Made by a program: the position numbers and the translations under genes
In this document: piece after piece, positions 53,528 to 62,743 of the stretch
Layout of the letters: the number at the start of each line of letters is the position of its first letter
How positions within the stretch are numbered: the stretch's first letter is position 1
Notes under the pieces: generated by a model
The model's input: only the letters and a program-made list of their open reading frames with translations
Databases searched by the model: none
What the model was told of the DNA's origin: nothing
From: Acetobacter nitrogenifigens DSM 23921 = NBRC 105050
Lineage (GTDB): Bacteria > Pseudomonadota > Alphaproteobacteria > Acetobacterales > Acetobacteraceae
DNA: 64,000 bases
Direction of reading: 5' to 3'
NCBI RefSeq assembly: GCF_000429165.1
Contig: NZ_AUBI01000001.1
Coordinates: 248,001-312,000 of the forward strand

Positions 53528-55807
53528 ATGTCTGACGATCCGTTTATGAGCGCGCCGGATCTCCCGGAAAAAAGGGCTCCTAAAAGCAGGCGGCCCGACC
53601 GCGAGATGATTAGCGCCGATTTTTCTTCCGGCGCAGGACGCGATTTTCGCTCGGCCATACGCTTCGCGCGCGCTGCACGCGCGCAGAGCTCCGGCGAAAC
53701 CGGCATATCCTTCGGGCATTCAGGCGTGAACGCGCTCTATCTCGTCGTCGCCATACTATGGGAGCGGTTTCTCCGCTTTGATCCATCTGCCCCCGCATGG
53801 GCGGACAGCGATCGATTCTTCGTCTCCTCCATGCGGCTTTCTCCCCTGCTTCATGCCTTTCTGCGTCTGACAGGAGCGCCGGAACACAACGTTGCCGCTC
53901 ACCATGGAAATGGTTACGCGATCGGCATGACAGCCGGCCTGGCCGGACAGGGCGTTGCGGCGGCTGTCGGCATGAGCCTGACAGAAAAGATGCTCGCCGC
54001 ACGTTTCGGGCAGTCCCTCGTCGATCACCGCACTTGGCTCCTCGCCACCCCCGCCGATCTTGACGCAGGCGTTGCGCTTGAAGCGTCCGCAATTGCCGGA
54101 CGCTTTCGCCTCGACCGGCTCACCGTGATCGTCGGCGACGCGTTCACGCGTTCCTCTACCCACGATCTAAACCTTGCGATCGACCGGATCGAGGCGTCTG
54201 GCTGGGCGGTCCGACGCGTCGCGGCGAACGATGCGAACGCCCTGGGCGCCGCGCTCGCATCGTGTCAACGGAGCCGACGGCCGAGTCTTCTGGTTTGCGA
54301 CGGCGATGACGATGGAACGCAGGTTTCCATCGTGGACGACGGCGAATACGAACTGGTCGGTCCGTGGAGCGTGACCGCGCGGCGCGGTCGCGTGGCGCGG
54401 CATACATGGCTGCGTCGTCTCGCGCGCCACAGGTTGCGAGCGGAGTTCGAGCGCACCACCGAATCGCGCGCAATGCCACGCCTGATAGACGATTGGCGCC
54501 GGGCATGGGCTACGGTTGAGCATACTCCGTCAGTCGAAGCTTACCACGTCGAGGACGAGCGAGCGGCCCGGTCGATTGTACGCGACGGGCTTCGTGGACG
54601 CGACATTCTGACGATGCTTCTGCCCGAATTCGTTTCAATGTCGGCAGGTGGCGATTCTTCACGCCACGTTGGCAAGGATTCGCGCTCCCCGGCAGCTTCG
54701 ACGACGTCTTCAGGGCGGCGTCGAAGCAAGGCGGCGCATACGAATTCTGACATTTCTACAACGCCTCTCGTCGTCCCCGGCGAGCCTCTGTTCTTCGGAG
54801 CCCGCGAACCCGCGATGGTCGGGTTGATGAACGGATTGTCGCAGCATGGCGGTGCGCTCGCTTGCGGCGTGGCGACGCTATCGATGGTCGATCGCATACG
54901 CCCGGCGCTCCGTTTCGCCGCGCTGGCGGGACGACGGATGCTATGCCTGCTGGTCGAGGACGATCCTCAGACCGCCGCCGATTTGTGGCCGACGGTCGAA
55001 GAACTCGCGAGTCTGCGAGCGATGCCGAATCTGGCTCTTTTTCGGCCCGGCGACCGTCAGGAAGTGATCGCCGCCTGGGAGATGGCCCTGGAATGGCGCG
55101 ACGGCCCAGCCGTTATCGTTCTGGGGTTAAGTCCTGCGACGAAAGGCGACAGCGAGGGCAGTATGACGGACGATCCGCATGGGGACGCGCCGCCGCCAGC
55201 GAGCCTGATGACATTTGCGGCGGCGCATGGCGGTTATGTGCGCGCCGAAGCGCCCGGTGGCCCGATGGCCCGGCAAGCCACCATCATCGCATCCGGCCCG
55301 GAACTGGCGATCGCCCGAGAGGCGCAGGTCCTTTTGATGCGTGACGACGTCCGCGTCGCCGTCGTGTCACTTCCATGCTGGGAGCTATTCGCGCGACAAG
55401 ATAGCGCCTATCGTGCTGCCGTGCTCGGTTCAGCGCCGCGCGTCGCGATCGAGGCGGCGTCCGGCTTCGGCTGGGAACGATGGCTTGGGTTTGAGGGCGT
55501 GTTCATCGGACGGAACGACTTCGTGTCGTCCCCCGGCCAGAAAACGCTCTACGGCAATTTCGGGATCACTCCCGAGGGAGTACGCGATCGGGTGCGCCAA
55601 CTTCTGGGTTCACGAGTTTCGGAATCCCGGATTCCGGGCTTGCAGAGCGACGGCGCCGCCATGACGGAACGCACGTCCGGCGCGCACAGGGCCGGAACCT
55701 CCAACCACCGGACCGACCCCCGCCATACGGTCAAACGCGACGCCTCGCCACGACGCATTGTCACGGGGCAATCAGAAAAAGACGGAGACAGTTCAGATGG
55801 CAATTAA
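53528..55807 (+). CDS. Transketolase-like protein lacking the ThDP motif
   Basis: 759 residues aligning along transketolase. [63 protein letters not shown] and the GAREPAM segment with the conserved Glu are all recognisable. However, the GDG...N thiamine-diphosphate/Mg motif (GDGCMMEG in E. coli) reads TPADLDAG. The DDN strand reads VGDAF. The histidine motif HDSIGLGEDGPTHQ reads [13 protein letters not shown]. Normal transketolase activity is therefore unlikely. It overlaps gap by 11 bases, where a real transketolase gene is usual. The C-terminal 60 residues are a hydrophilic tail. Confidence 0.8.
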   Translation: MSDDPFMSAPDLPEKRAPKSRRPDREMISADFSSGAGRDFRSAIRFARAARAQSSGETGISFGHSGVNALYLVVAILWERFLRFDPSAPAWADSDRFFVSSMRLSPLLHAFLRLTGAPEHNVAAHHGNGYAIGMTAGLAGQGVAAAVGMSLTEKMLAARFGQSLVDHRTWLLATPADLDAGVALEASAIAGRFRLDRLTVIVGDAFTRSSTHDLNLAIDRIEASGWAVRRVAANDANALGAALASCQRSRRPSLLVCDGDDDGTQVSIVDDGEYELVGPWSVTARRGRVARHTWLRRLARHRLRAEFERTTESRAMPRLIDDWRRAWATVEHTPSVEAYHVEDERAARSIVRDGLRGRDILTMLLPEFVSMSAGGDSSRHVGKDSRSPAASTTSSGRRRSKAAHTNSDISTTPLVVPGEPLFFGAREPAMVGLMNGLSQHGGALACGVATLSMVDRIRPALRFAALAGRRMLCLLVEDDPQTAADLWPTVEELASLRAMPNLALFRPGDRQEVIAAWEMALEWRDGPAVIVLGLSPATKGDSEGSMTDDPHGDAPPPASLMTFAAAHGGYVRAEAPGGPMARQATIIASGPELAIAREAQVLLMRDDVRVAVVSLPCWELFARQDSAYRAAVLGSAPRVAIEAASGFGWERWLGFEGVFIGRNDFVSSPGQKTLYGNFGITPEGVRDRVRQLLGSRVSESRIPGLQSDGAAMTERTSGAHRAGTSNHRTDPRHTVKRDASPRRIVTGQSEKDGDSSDGN

Positions 55808-56819
55808 GATCGCGATCAACGGATTTGGCCGTATCGGCCGCCTCGTGCTGCGCGGAATCATCGAAAGCGGGCGGACGGACGTCATCCCGACCGTCATCAA
55901 CGACCTCGGCAGCGTCACCGACAACGCGCATCTGCTGAGCTATGACAGCGTGCACGGCCGATTCCCCGCCGATGTCCGCGTCGAGGGCAACAGCCTGATC
56001 ATCTCGGCCAACGGCCGGACCTGGGATCCGATCGTCGTGTCTGCGGAGCGCGATCCGTCAAAGGTTCCGCTTCAGGGCGTAGACGTCGCCATGGAATGCA
56101 CCGGCATTTTCACCACCAAGGAAAAAGCCGCCCCGCTGCTCGCCGCCGGCGCGCGCAAGGTCATCATCTCCGCCCCCGCCGACAGCGTGGACGCGACCAT
56201 CGTCTACGGCGTGAACCAGAACACGCTGACCTCGGACATGACGGTGATCTCCAACGCCTCCTGCACCACCAACTGCCTCGCGCCCGTGGCGAAAGTCCTC
56301 GACGACGCATTCGGCATCGAGCGCGGCTACATGGTCACGATCCACTCGTACACGGGCGACCAGCGCACGGTCGACACGCTACACAAGGACCTGCGTCGCG
56401 CCCGCGCCGCCGCCCTGAACATGATCCCGACCTCCACTGGCGCCGCACGCGCGGTCGGGCTCGTCCTGCCGCACCTGAAAGGCAAGCTGGACGGCACCGC
56501 CATCCGCGTACCGACCGCCAACGTTTCCCTCGTCTCGCTCGACTTCGTGCCGAAGACCATTCCCGCGTCGGTGGAAGCTGTTAACGAGGTCGTCAAGAAG
56601 GCGTCCGAAGAAGGCCCCCTGAAGGGCGTTCTGGCGTACAACACCGCGCCGCTCGTCAGCTCGGATTTCAACCACGCCATCGCGTCGTCGACGTTCGACG
56701 CCACGCAGACCTCACTGGTCGACGGTGGCAAGCTCGTCCGTATCTGCACATGGTACGACAACGAATGGGGCTTCTCCAACCGCATGTCCGACACTGCGGC
56801 GGTGTTCGGGAACCTCTGA
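55797..56819 (+). CDS. gap: Glyceraldehyde-3-phosphate dehydrogenase, type I
   Basis: 340 residues. [17 protein letters not shown] is the NAD-binding fingerprint. [17 protein letters not shown] holds the catalytic Cys with the following His region. [26 protein letters not shown] and [12 protein letters not shown] complete the pattern. It performs the oxidative step between triose-P and 1,3-bisphosphoglycerate. The start overlaps the transketolase-like gene by 11 bases, and pgk follows after 149 bases with a strong hairpin between. Confidence 0.98.
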   Translation: MAIKIAINGFGRIGRLVLRGIIESGRTDVIPTVINDLGSVTDNAHLLSYDSVHGRFPADVRVEGNSLIISANGRTWDPIVVSAERDPSKVPLQGVDVAMECTGIFTTKEKAAPLLAAGARKVIISAPADSVDATIVYGVNQNTLTSDMTVISNASCTTNCLAPVAKVLDDAFGIERGYMVTIHSYTGDQRTVDTLHKDLRRARAAALNMIPTSTGAARAVGLVLPHLKGKLDGTAIRVPTANVSLVSLDFVPKTIPASVEAVNEVVKKASEEGPLKGVLAYNTAPLVSSDFNHAIASSTFDATQTSLVDGGKLVRICTWYDNEWGFSNRMSDTAAVFGNL

Positions 56820-56838
56820 CCCGTCCGATGACGCAGTT

Positions 56839-56876
56839 CCCGCGCGACGCTCTCCGGTGACGGAGCGCCGCGCGGG
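56839..56876 (+). terminator. Hairpin between gap and pgk
   Basis: CCCGCGCG / CGCGCGGG pair across a further inner stem (CGCTCtCCG / CGGAGCG). It starts 20 bases after gap and has no U-tract. It probably adjusts gap versus pgk mRNA levels. Confidence 0.55.
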
Positions 56877-56968
56877 GCGACGACCCTGCCCTACGGGTCG
56901 TCTGTGAATTTAGGCACGGGCGCGCAGACGCCACCATGACGCTCCGGCGGGGCAGGAAGGATTTTTCC

Positions 56969-58192
56969 ATGACGACGCTTTCTTTCAAGACACTGGATTC
57001 GCTTGATCCGCGCGGAAAAAAGATCCTGCTCCGCGCCGACCTGAACGTGCCGGTGCGTGACGGCGCCATTACCGACCTGACCCGCATCGAGCGTCTGGCG
57101 CCCACGATCCGGGAACTGGCCGACAAGGGTGGCCGCGTGATCGTGGTCAGCCATTTCGACCGCCCCAAGGGCAAGCCCGTGCCGGAAATGTCTCTGGCCC
57201 CGATTTCTGATGCCCTCGCCAAGACTCTCGGCCACAGCGTAACGTTCGTGCCGGATTGCCTGGGCGATGTCGCAGCGAAAGCGGTCGCCACGATGGCTGA
57301 CGGCGATGTCGTCGTGCTGGAAAACACCCGCTTCTATCCCGGCGAAGAGAAAAACGACCCGGACATGTCGAAGGAGCTGGCTTCTCTAGCCGATGTCTAC
57401 GTCAATGACGCCTTCTCGGCGGCGCACCGCGCCCACGCCTCGACCGAAGGCGTCGCGCACCACCTTCCGTCTTTCGCCGGCCGCCTGATGGAAATCGAAC
57501 TCGGCGCCCTCGAAACCGCGCTCGAAGCGCCGGAGCGCCCTGTTGGCGCGATCATCGGCGGGGCGAAGGTCTCGACCAAGCTCGACCTGCTTAACAACAT
57601 GATTGAGAAGGTCGACGTTCTGGCGGTCGGCGGCGCCATGGCGAACACGTTCCTCGCCGCGAACGGGCTTTCGGTCGGCACGTCGCTGAAAGAAGAGGAG
57701 ATGCTCGATACCGCGAAGGCCATCCTGGCCAAGGCGCGCGAGCGTGGTTGCGATCTGGTGTTGCCTGTCGACGTCGTCGTCGCAGCAGAATTCATGGCTG
57801 GCGCGCCCACCAAGATCGTCCCCGTCACCGCCATTCCCGAAGGATGGATGGCGCTCGACGTCGGACCGGAGACGGTCGCCCTGCTGAAATCGAAGCTGGC
57901 CTCGCTGAAGACGCTTGTATGGAACGGCCCCCTCGGCGTGTTCGAATTGCCTCCATTTGATGAAGGAACCAACGCCGTAGCGCAGGAAGCCGCCCGCCTG
58001 ACGAAGGAAGGCAAGCTCAAGACCGTCGCTGGCGGCGGAGACACCGTCTCCGCGCTACGCCACGCGCACGTCCTGCACGACATGTCCTATGTTTCTACTG
58101 CGGGCGGCGCGTTCCTCGAATGGCTCGAGGGCAAGATTCTTCCCGGCATTCAGATGCTCCGCGCAATCGGGCAGGAAGCAGTGCCTCTCTGA
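56969..58192 (+). CDS. pgk: Phosphoglycerate kinase
   Basis: A 407-residue enzyme. [82 protein letters not shown] and [13 protein letters not shown] are the family signatures. The ATG of [12 protein letters not shown] follows a GGAAGG ribosome-binding site; a frame upstream to 56936 is not needed. It makes ATP from 1,3-bisphosphoglycerate. Confidence 0.98.
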   Translation: MTTLSFKTLDSLDPRGKKILLRADLNVPVRDGAITDLTRIERLAPTIRELADKGGRVIVVSHFDRPKGKPVPEMSLAPISDALAKTLGHSVTFVPDCLGDVAAKAVATMADGDVVVLENTRFYPGEEKNDPDMSKELASLADVYVNDAFSAAHRAHASTEGVAHHLPSFAGRLMEIELGALETALEAPERPVGAIIGGAKVSTKLDLLNNMIEKVDVLAVGGAMANTFLAANGLSVGTSLKEEEMLDTAKAILAKARERGCDLVLPVDVVVAAEFMAGAPTKIVPVTAIPEGWMALDVGPETVALLKSKLASLKTLVWNGPLGVFELPPFDEGTNAVAQEAARLTKEGKLKTVAGGGDTVSALRHAHVLHDMSYVSTAGGAFLEWLEGKILPGIQMLRAIGQEAVPL

Positions 58193-58857
58193 CAAGCATT
58201 CAATCTCTTTTGCTGACAGGAGACAAACCGCGCAGGCGGCCCATGCAGGGCTTGCCTGCGCGGCCTTAGCTCCTGATACGGTTTGGCATACGCAAGAGAT
58301 TGTTTCCCCGATGATCGGTCGTGGCGCGCCTCGACGTCCTCCCACGTAAACAACAGCTCTATACGTGAAGCCCTGGAGTGACTGCGCGGTTATCTCAGCC
58401 TTAACGATTTACCACTACCACAATGGGCGGGTTTCTACGTTTTGGCTTTACTGTTCTGATGCTTTCGACCAACCTTTTAAGCCTGCTTTCATCGCCCGCC
58501 GATACAGGCGCCAGACGGACGGCAGCAAGGTCGTCCACGTCGGCGATCACACCCAACACAATGTCCGATGAAACCCAATCACGGGCCACCGGAAACGCGC
58601 TCACCGTCGCACCTACCGGCGCCCCTCCCCCTTTCCGAAGACGAGGCGCGCTTCTCGATATCCTTGTATAGACGTCGGGTGCCCACTGCCGCGCTTCTGA
58701 CAGGCGGCCGAAACTGCGACTGCGCCATTTGGCCGCCTGAGCTACACGCCAAAACAGCAGTCGCCGCATATGCTGAAAACGTGACCGACGTATCCGTTTT
58801 GACAACACTGAATACGACTTGTGATCTGCTGACGCTCTCGATACAAAGGCGCGTGTC
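58193..58857. other. Gene-poor stretch with a hairpin and a possible gene remnant
   Basis: 665 bases after pgk. CCGCGCAGGC (58228-58237) and GCCTGCGCGG (58254-58263) form a 10-base stem, a probable pgk terminator. A minus-strand frame (58401-58808) becomes protein-like only in its last roughly 60 residues (RDWVSSDIVLGVIADVDDLAAV, KRLVESIRTVKPKRRNPPIVVVV). These recall the end of a Rossmann/B12-binding-type domain and may be a decayed gene. A plus-strand frame at 58423-58671 overlaps it. Neither is annotated as a gene. Confidence 0.45.
58228..58263 (+). terminator. Hairpin after pgk
   Basis: A 10-base perfect inverted repeat with a 16-base loop, 35 bases after the pgk stop and without a U-tract. 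Likely the 3' end of the gap-pgk transcript. Confidence 0.6.
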
Positions 58858-59164
58858 GTCCGCGTAGCTCAGCAGGATAGAGCACAGGATTCCTATTGAA
58901 TTGGGCGTCGCGAGGGGAAACCACGCGGCGGAATCGCTCAAATTCGGGGAACGCTTGACCCTCTCGGGTTGTGCCGATCCCGAGCCAAGCCCGACTCTCT
59001 GAGACGGGAAGGTGTAGAGACTGGACGGGCGACGCCTAAAGGCTTCACGGTCTACGGCGAAGGGACAGTCCAGACCACGAACGCGGGGCCTGCGCCACGC
59101 GGCGGCGAAAGCCGAAGTGGTATGAATCCTGGGGCCGTGGGTTCGAATCCCGCCGCGGACACCA
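58858..59164 (+). tRNA. tRNA-Arg(CCT) interrupted by a group I intron
   Basis: The two exons (58858-58894 and 59125-59164) join into a complete cloverleaf. Acceptor GTCCGCG pairs with CGCGGAC. The D-arm is GCTC/GAGC. Anticodon stem CAGGA/TCCTG encloses the loop TTCCTAA with anticodon CCT. The variable loop has 5 bases. T-arm GTGGG/CCCGC encloses TTCGAAT. Discriminator A and an encoded CCA follow. The interruption falls directly after anticodon base 36. The tRNA reads AGG codons and depends on splicing of the intron to be functional. Confidence 0.95.
58895..59124 (+). ncRNA. Self-splicing group I intron (IC3-like) in the tRNA-Arg anticodon loop
   Basis: 230 nt between U36 and A37, ending in the terminal G expected of group I introns. 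The guide GGG can pair with the exon triplet CCU (terminal U-G pair). P2 is CGTCGCG / CGCGGCG capped by a GGGGAAACCA-type loop. Core elements are visible: CCGAGCCAAGC (about 58980), AGAGACTGGACGG (59016-59028) and GACAGTCCAG (59064-59073). They match the well-studied Azoarcus tRNA-Ile intron and the Agrobacterium tRNA-Arg(CCU) intron class. No homing endonuclease is encoded. Splicing is inferred, not shown. Confidence 0.93.
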
Positions 59165-59415
59165 ACTTTCGCGAAATAATATTGAAAAATATCCTCTTAT
59201 AAAAAAGTGTTTTGTAATCCCGCTCAATTTTACACAGCGCAACCTTGCGGGCGAGGTCGATAACTGACAACCAAAACCGCTGAAGTCGTCAGCGCGAACG
59301 CCACACTCCAGATAGGCTTTCGACAGGGAGGACGGCGGAAATTACCGCTATGCCAGCAGTTTCCAATATTTCTGCGCAGCCGTGCGGCATACCGCAAACA
59401 ATCTGTGACTTACAC

Positions 59416-59448
59416 CGTCTGTTTTGAGGTCAAACATCAAAACAGACG
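59416..59448 (-). terminator. Terminator overlapping the stop codon of the zinc-ribbon gene
   Basis: CGTCTGTTTTGA and TCAAAACAGACG form a perfect 12-base stem with a 9-base loop. On the minus strand the first arm contains the last codons and the TGA stop itself. There is little U behind it. Confidence 0.65.
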
Positions 59449-61761
59449 CAATCCCGGTAACATATGGCTAAGAGGACCGAACCACCGCCAGGCGGCTATC
59501 ACACTCGCGGCAGCGCAAACACCGCTGACGACCCATGCGTTTCGCCAAAATTCCGGACGTTCGATAGCAGGACGCTTGACCGTGCCCCCGCGGCTAAGAA
59601 TATCTGTTCGAAGCTTGGCGGCAATGTCTTCCGTCGGACCGGGAGGCGGCTCGCGGGTGGCGTGAAGATTGAACGGCTCATGATCGGAGGACGTAAAAAA
59701 CTCATCCTCGCCATCTTGTTCATATGTATCGAACGCGGCCCATACAGGCCTATCCGCCTCCAGTTCGTCCCCGTGTTCCGTTTCCGGCGCCGTGTAATGT
59801 TCTTCGGTATGCTCCACTGAAGATTCATCGAGAGTGCGACTCCATGACGGAATCCACGGCACAGCCGCCGGAGCGTCGACTTCCTTCTCGACGTGCGGTT
59901 GAGGCTCCGCCGCACGAGATTGAGCCTCCAACCCTTCCGCATATGCCGATTCAACCGCCGCACGGCCCATTCGCGCCGCGCGCAGACGCGTGACCACATC
60001 ATCGAACGCCCCGTGCGCTGGCCGTTCGTTGGTTGCAGGCGCAGGGGCTTCGGGATGCGTCGAAGGTTCGGGCGCACCCGCAAAGCCCGACACGGCGCTT
60101 TCCGGGTCGGAAAGTTCGGCTCGCTCAGGCTCCCGGTGCGCCTGTTTCGACTCCCAGTCGTCCAACGCCGCTTCGTCCAGATGGGACATTCCGCCGGACA
60201 AATGATCCAAAGGCTCACTTGCCCGCTCATCCGTCACCGCTAACGCGGCGTCGTGATTATCACGATGAATATCAGCGTTATCGTGGAGGACATCTTGTTC
60301 TGGCTGCGCCTCACCGTCAGCGGGGGCCTCATGATTCTCAACCTGGCGTTCGTCGAGCGTGGCCGAATCGACGCCCTCGACCAACACTTCGCCGTCACGA
60401 GCTTCGTGGAACTCGTTATGAACCGCCTCAGCGACGTCGTTGTGTTCTGACGCAAACGGCCGTTGCTCATCTTCTGAGCCCGAAGCGCCATGAATGTCGT
60501 GCGGCAGATCGGCGGTCAGCGGTTCCGCCAACGCTTCACCATCGTCACCGGAAGTGGCCGAGCCGAAGCTTTCGTCTGTTACTGGAGCCGCAGCAGCAGA
60601 GGCCTCTACGACCTGCTCGTCGGACCAAGCCTCGGCAGCCAGATTCTCATCATAATGAGTATCGGCATATTCCGGGCTTTCGTCCGGAAGTTCATCCATT
60701 CCATGAGACGCCGACTCAGGTTGGCCCGCTTCAGGCTCTGCTTGAGGCGCATCGAGCAGAGCCTGATGCCCGGGCTGTTCCTGATATTCGGAGACCTGCG
60801 CGTCTTCACCCTGGAGCGCTTCGAACTGTGCATCATGGTCGCCGTCGCCCGACCGTTCAGCGACCGGCTCTCCTACCCCCTCAGCGGCATCTGCGACCTG
60901 ATCGACCGGAGCGGGCTCGAGATCCGAGGCTACTTCTTCAGCAACCGCCTCATCCTCAACCGGCACGGCCTCCGATCTCGTCGTTTCTTCCCGTGAACCA
61001 TCGTCCGTGCTGGTCGCATCTTCAACCGCCTCAGCCTCAGACAATGCAGAGTCATCAGCCTCGGCATCATGAACTGATGACGAGAAATGGTCAGCCAGCA
61101 CTTCGGTGGCCGGGGCAGCGTCGCCGCTCTCATCCGAGGCGCCGCCATCAATCCCCGCCGAAACGGTCGGCTCGACGGCCGCCTCGGGCGCTTCTTCCAG
61201 GGGGGCTGGCTCCGACCCTACCTGCTCATGCATTTGCAGCGATGAGACGCCGCCAATGTCGAGGGTGTGATCTTCGCCTGAAGCGACATCCGAACCCGAC
61301 TGCTCCCTGGTGGAGACATGATCAGCAGCGCCGTGATCTCCAGAGGAAAGCTCGGCGCTCCCGTGGTCATTCTGGACGTCGGATGCGACCTCATCCGCGT
61401 TTGCCTCTGGCTGAGCGGACGTAACAACTTCAGCGGTCGGAGCCTCTGCCTGACCTACCGGCGGCACATCCTCAACATCTTTATTTAAGGCGCCGTCGAC
61501 GGGGGGCGTCTCTACGGCAGCCGCTTCGCCTGTATTTTCGCCAGCCTCACTTGTCGGCTCAACGCCCGTTTCGACCGCATTCTCGACTGTCGGGCTGGCT
61601 GAACTTTCCGGGCGCGCCTCTTCAACGTCGGTTTTCTCCCTCGGGACGGCCGGGACGACCCAATCCGTGCCGCAGCCGGAGCATTTGAGAGTCCGATCTT
61701 TCCGCAAAAATGACGCGGGCACATTGTACTTGATGCCGCAGGACGGGCATACGATCAGCAT
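59437..61761 (-). CDS. Acidic zinc-ribbon protein with a C-terminal membrane anchor
   Basis: 774 residues. The N-terminus MLIVCPSCGIKYNVPASFLRKDRTLKCSGCGTDWVV is an MJ0042-type zinc ribbon with two CxxC pairs. Residues about 45-690 are a very acidic, Glu/Asp/Ala/Ser-rich, low-complexity region (repeated VEDEAVAEEVA-like units) that should be disordered. Near the end RPEFWRNAWVVSGVCAAASVIAAWRWF is a single membrane segment. Short forms next to ftsE are common in alphaproteobacteria; this one is unusually long. It is divergent from ftsEX. Confidence 0.85.
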   Translation of the reverse strand: MLIVCPSCGIKYNVPASFLRKDRTLKCSGCGTDWVVPAVPREKTDVEEARPESSASPTVENAVETGVEPTSEAGENTGEAAAVETPPVDGALNKDVEDVPPVGQAEAPTAEVVTSAQPEANADEVASDVQNDHGSAELSSGDHGAADHVSTREQSGSDVASGEDHTLDIGGVSSLQMHEQVGSEPAPLEEAPEAAVEPTVSAGIDGGASDESGDAAPATEVLADHFSSSVHDAEADDSALSEAEAVEDATSTDDGSREETTRSEAVPVEDEAVAEEVASDLEPAPVDQVADAAEGVGEPVAERSGDGDHDAQFEALQGEDAQVSEYQEQPGHQALLDAPQAEPEAGQPESASHGMDELPDESPEYADTHYDENLAAEAWSDEQVVEASAAAAPVTDESFGSATSGDDGEALAEPLTADLPHDIHGASGSEDEQRPFASEHNDVAEAVHNEFHEARDGEVLVEGVDSATLDERQVENHEAPADGEAQPEQDVLHDNADIHRDNHDAALAVTDERASEPLDHLSGGMSHLDEAALDDWESKQAHREPERAELSDPESAVSGFAGAPEPSTHPEAPAPATNERPAHGAFDDVVTRLRAARMGRAAVESAYAEGLEAQSRAAEPQPHVEKEVDAPAAVPWIPSWSRTLDESSVEHTEEHYTAPETEHGDELEADRPVWAAFDTYEQDGEDEFFTSSDHEPFNLHATREPPPGPTEDIAAKLRTDILSRGGTVKRPAIERPEFWRNAWVVSGVCAAASVIAAWRWFGPLSHMLPGLRLF

Positions 61762-61974
61762 CCGGCTTCCTCTCTGGCGCTACGGACGAACCTTCCCCGC
61801 GTCGCCGTAATTCGCATCACTACTATGACCAGAACCTGTTCCTAATTTCTAAACGACGTCGCCATCATCGGGCTCGGGGAGGCTTCCCATCGACAGGCTT
61901 CGTTTCTCCGCGTTATGCTCTACTGTGCCGTCTTATAAAATATCAGTTAACACCATTCTGAGACGTATACCTAG

Positions 61975-62685
61975 ATGATCCGCCTGAGCAACGTCACCTG
62001 GCGATATGGATCGCCCACGCGACGCGTTGCGGGCGGACGAAGTGCGGATCCGGCCACAGCACTCTCCGGCGTGACGTTTTCGGTTCCACAGGGTGGTTTC
62101 CGTTGGCTTTTAGGGCCGTCCGGTGCGGGAAAATCATCTCTGCTGCGCCTTCTCCATCTTGAAGCCCTGCCGCAATCCGGAGAGCTTGAAATCCTCGGAA
62201 CCCATGTGGGCGTCGATGTGAAACGGGCGACGCTTGCACGGCTGCGTCAACGTGTGGGTATGGTCCATCAGGACTTTCGCCTGATGCCCACGCTCTCAAT
62301 CAGCGATAACGTCGCCCTTCCGCTGCGTCTGGAACGGCGAGACGAAGCCGCAGTTGCAGACGAAGTCGCCGCCATTTTGCGTTGGGTCGGTCTTTCGGAA
62401 CGCAGCGGCGCCTTACCTGCGGAGCTGTCGGGCGGCGAGCAGCAGCGGGCGGCGATTGCACGCGCGGTCATCGCACGTCCCGGCGTGGTTCTCGCCGACG
62501 AACCGACCAACGCGCTGGAAGAATCCCAGTCCAGCCGCATCGTCGGCATGTTGCGAGAAGTGTCCGCTCTCGGCGCCACCGTAATCGTCGCCACCCATAA
62601 CGATGCTCTGGTACGACGCTTCCCCGCCCCTGCGCTGCGTCTTGAGCGTGGCCGCCTGACCACCGATGAATCGAGCACGCCATGA
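61975..62685 (+). CDS. ftsE: Cell division ATP-binding protein FtsE
   Basis: A 236-residue ABC ATPase. Walker A is GPSGAGKSSLLRLL, the Q-loop is in GMVHQDFRLMPTLS, the signature is LSGGEQQRAAIARAV and Walker B is VVLADEPTNALE. The usual DEPTGNLD of FtsE is altered at its tail. With FtsX it controls septal wall hydrolases. It begins directly at its ATG, 213 bases from the divergent zinc-ribbon gene. Confidence 0.95.
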   Translation: MIRLSNVTWRYGSPTRRVAGGRSADPATALSGVTFSVPQGGFRWLLGPSGAGKSSLLRLLHLEALPQSGELEILGTHVGVDVKRATLARLRQRVGMVHQDFRLMPTLSISDNVALPLRLERRDEAAVADEVAAILRWVGLSERSGALPAELSGGEQQRAAIARAVIARPGVVLADEPTNALEESQSSRIVGMLREVSALGATVIVATHNDALVRRFPAPALRLERGRLTTDESSTP

Positions 62686-62743
62686 CGCGGCAGGAGAGGT
62701 GTCCGCGAAAGGCGTCCTGGACAAGCACAGGACGGGACGGCCG

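Noticed and set aside
58969-59270. Short open frames on both strands across the tRNA region
   Set aside because: They coincide with the group I intron core and the tRNA 3' exon, which explain the sequence.
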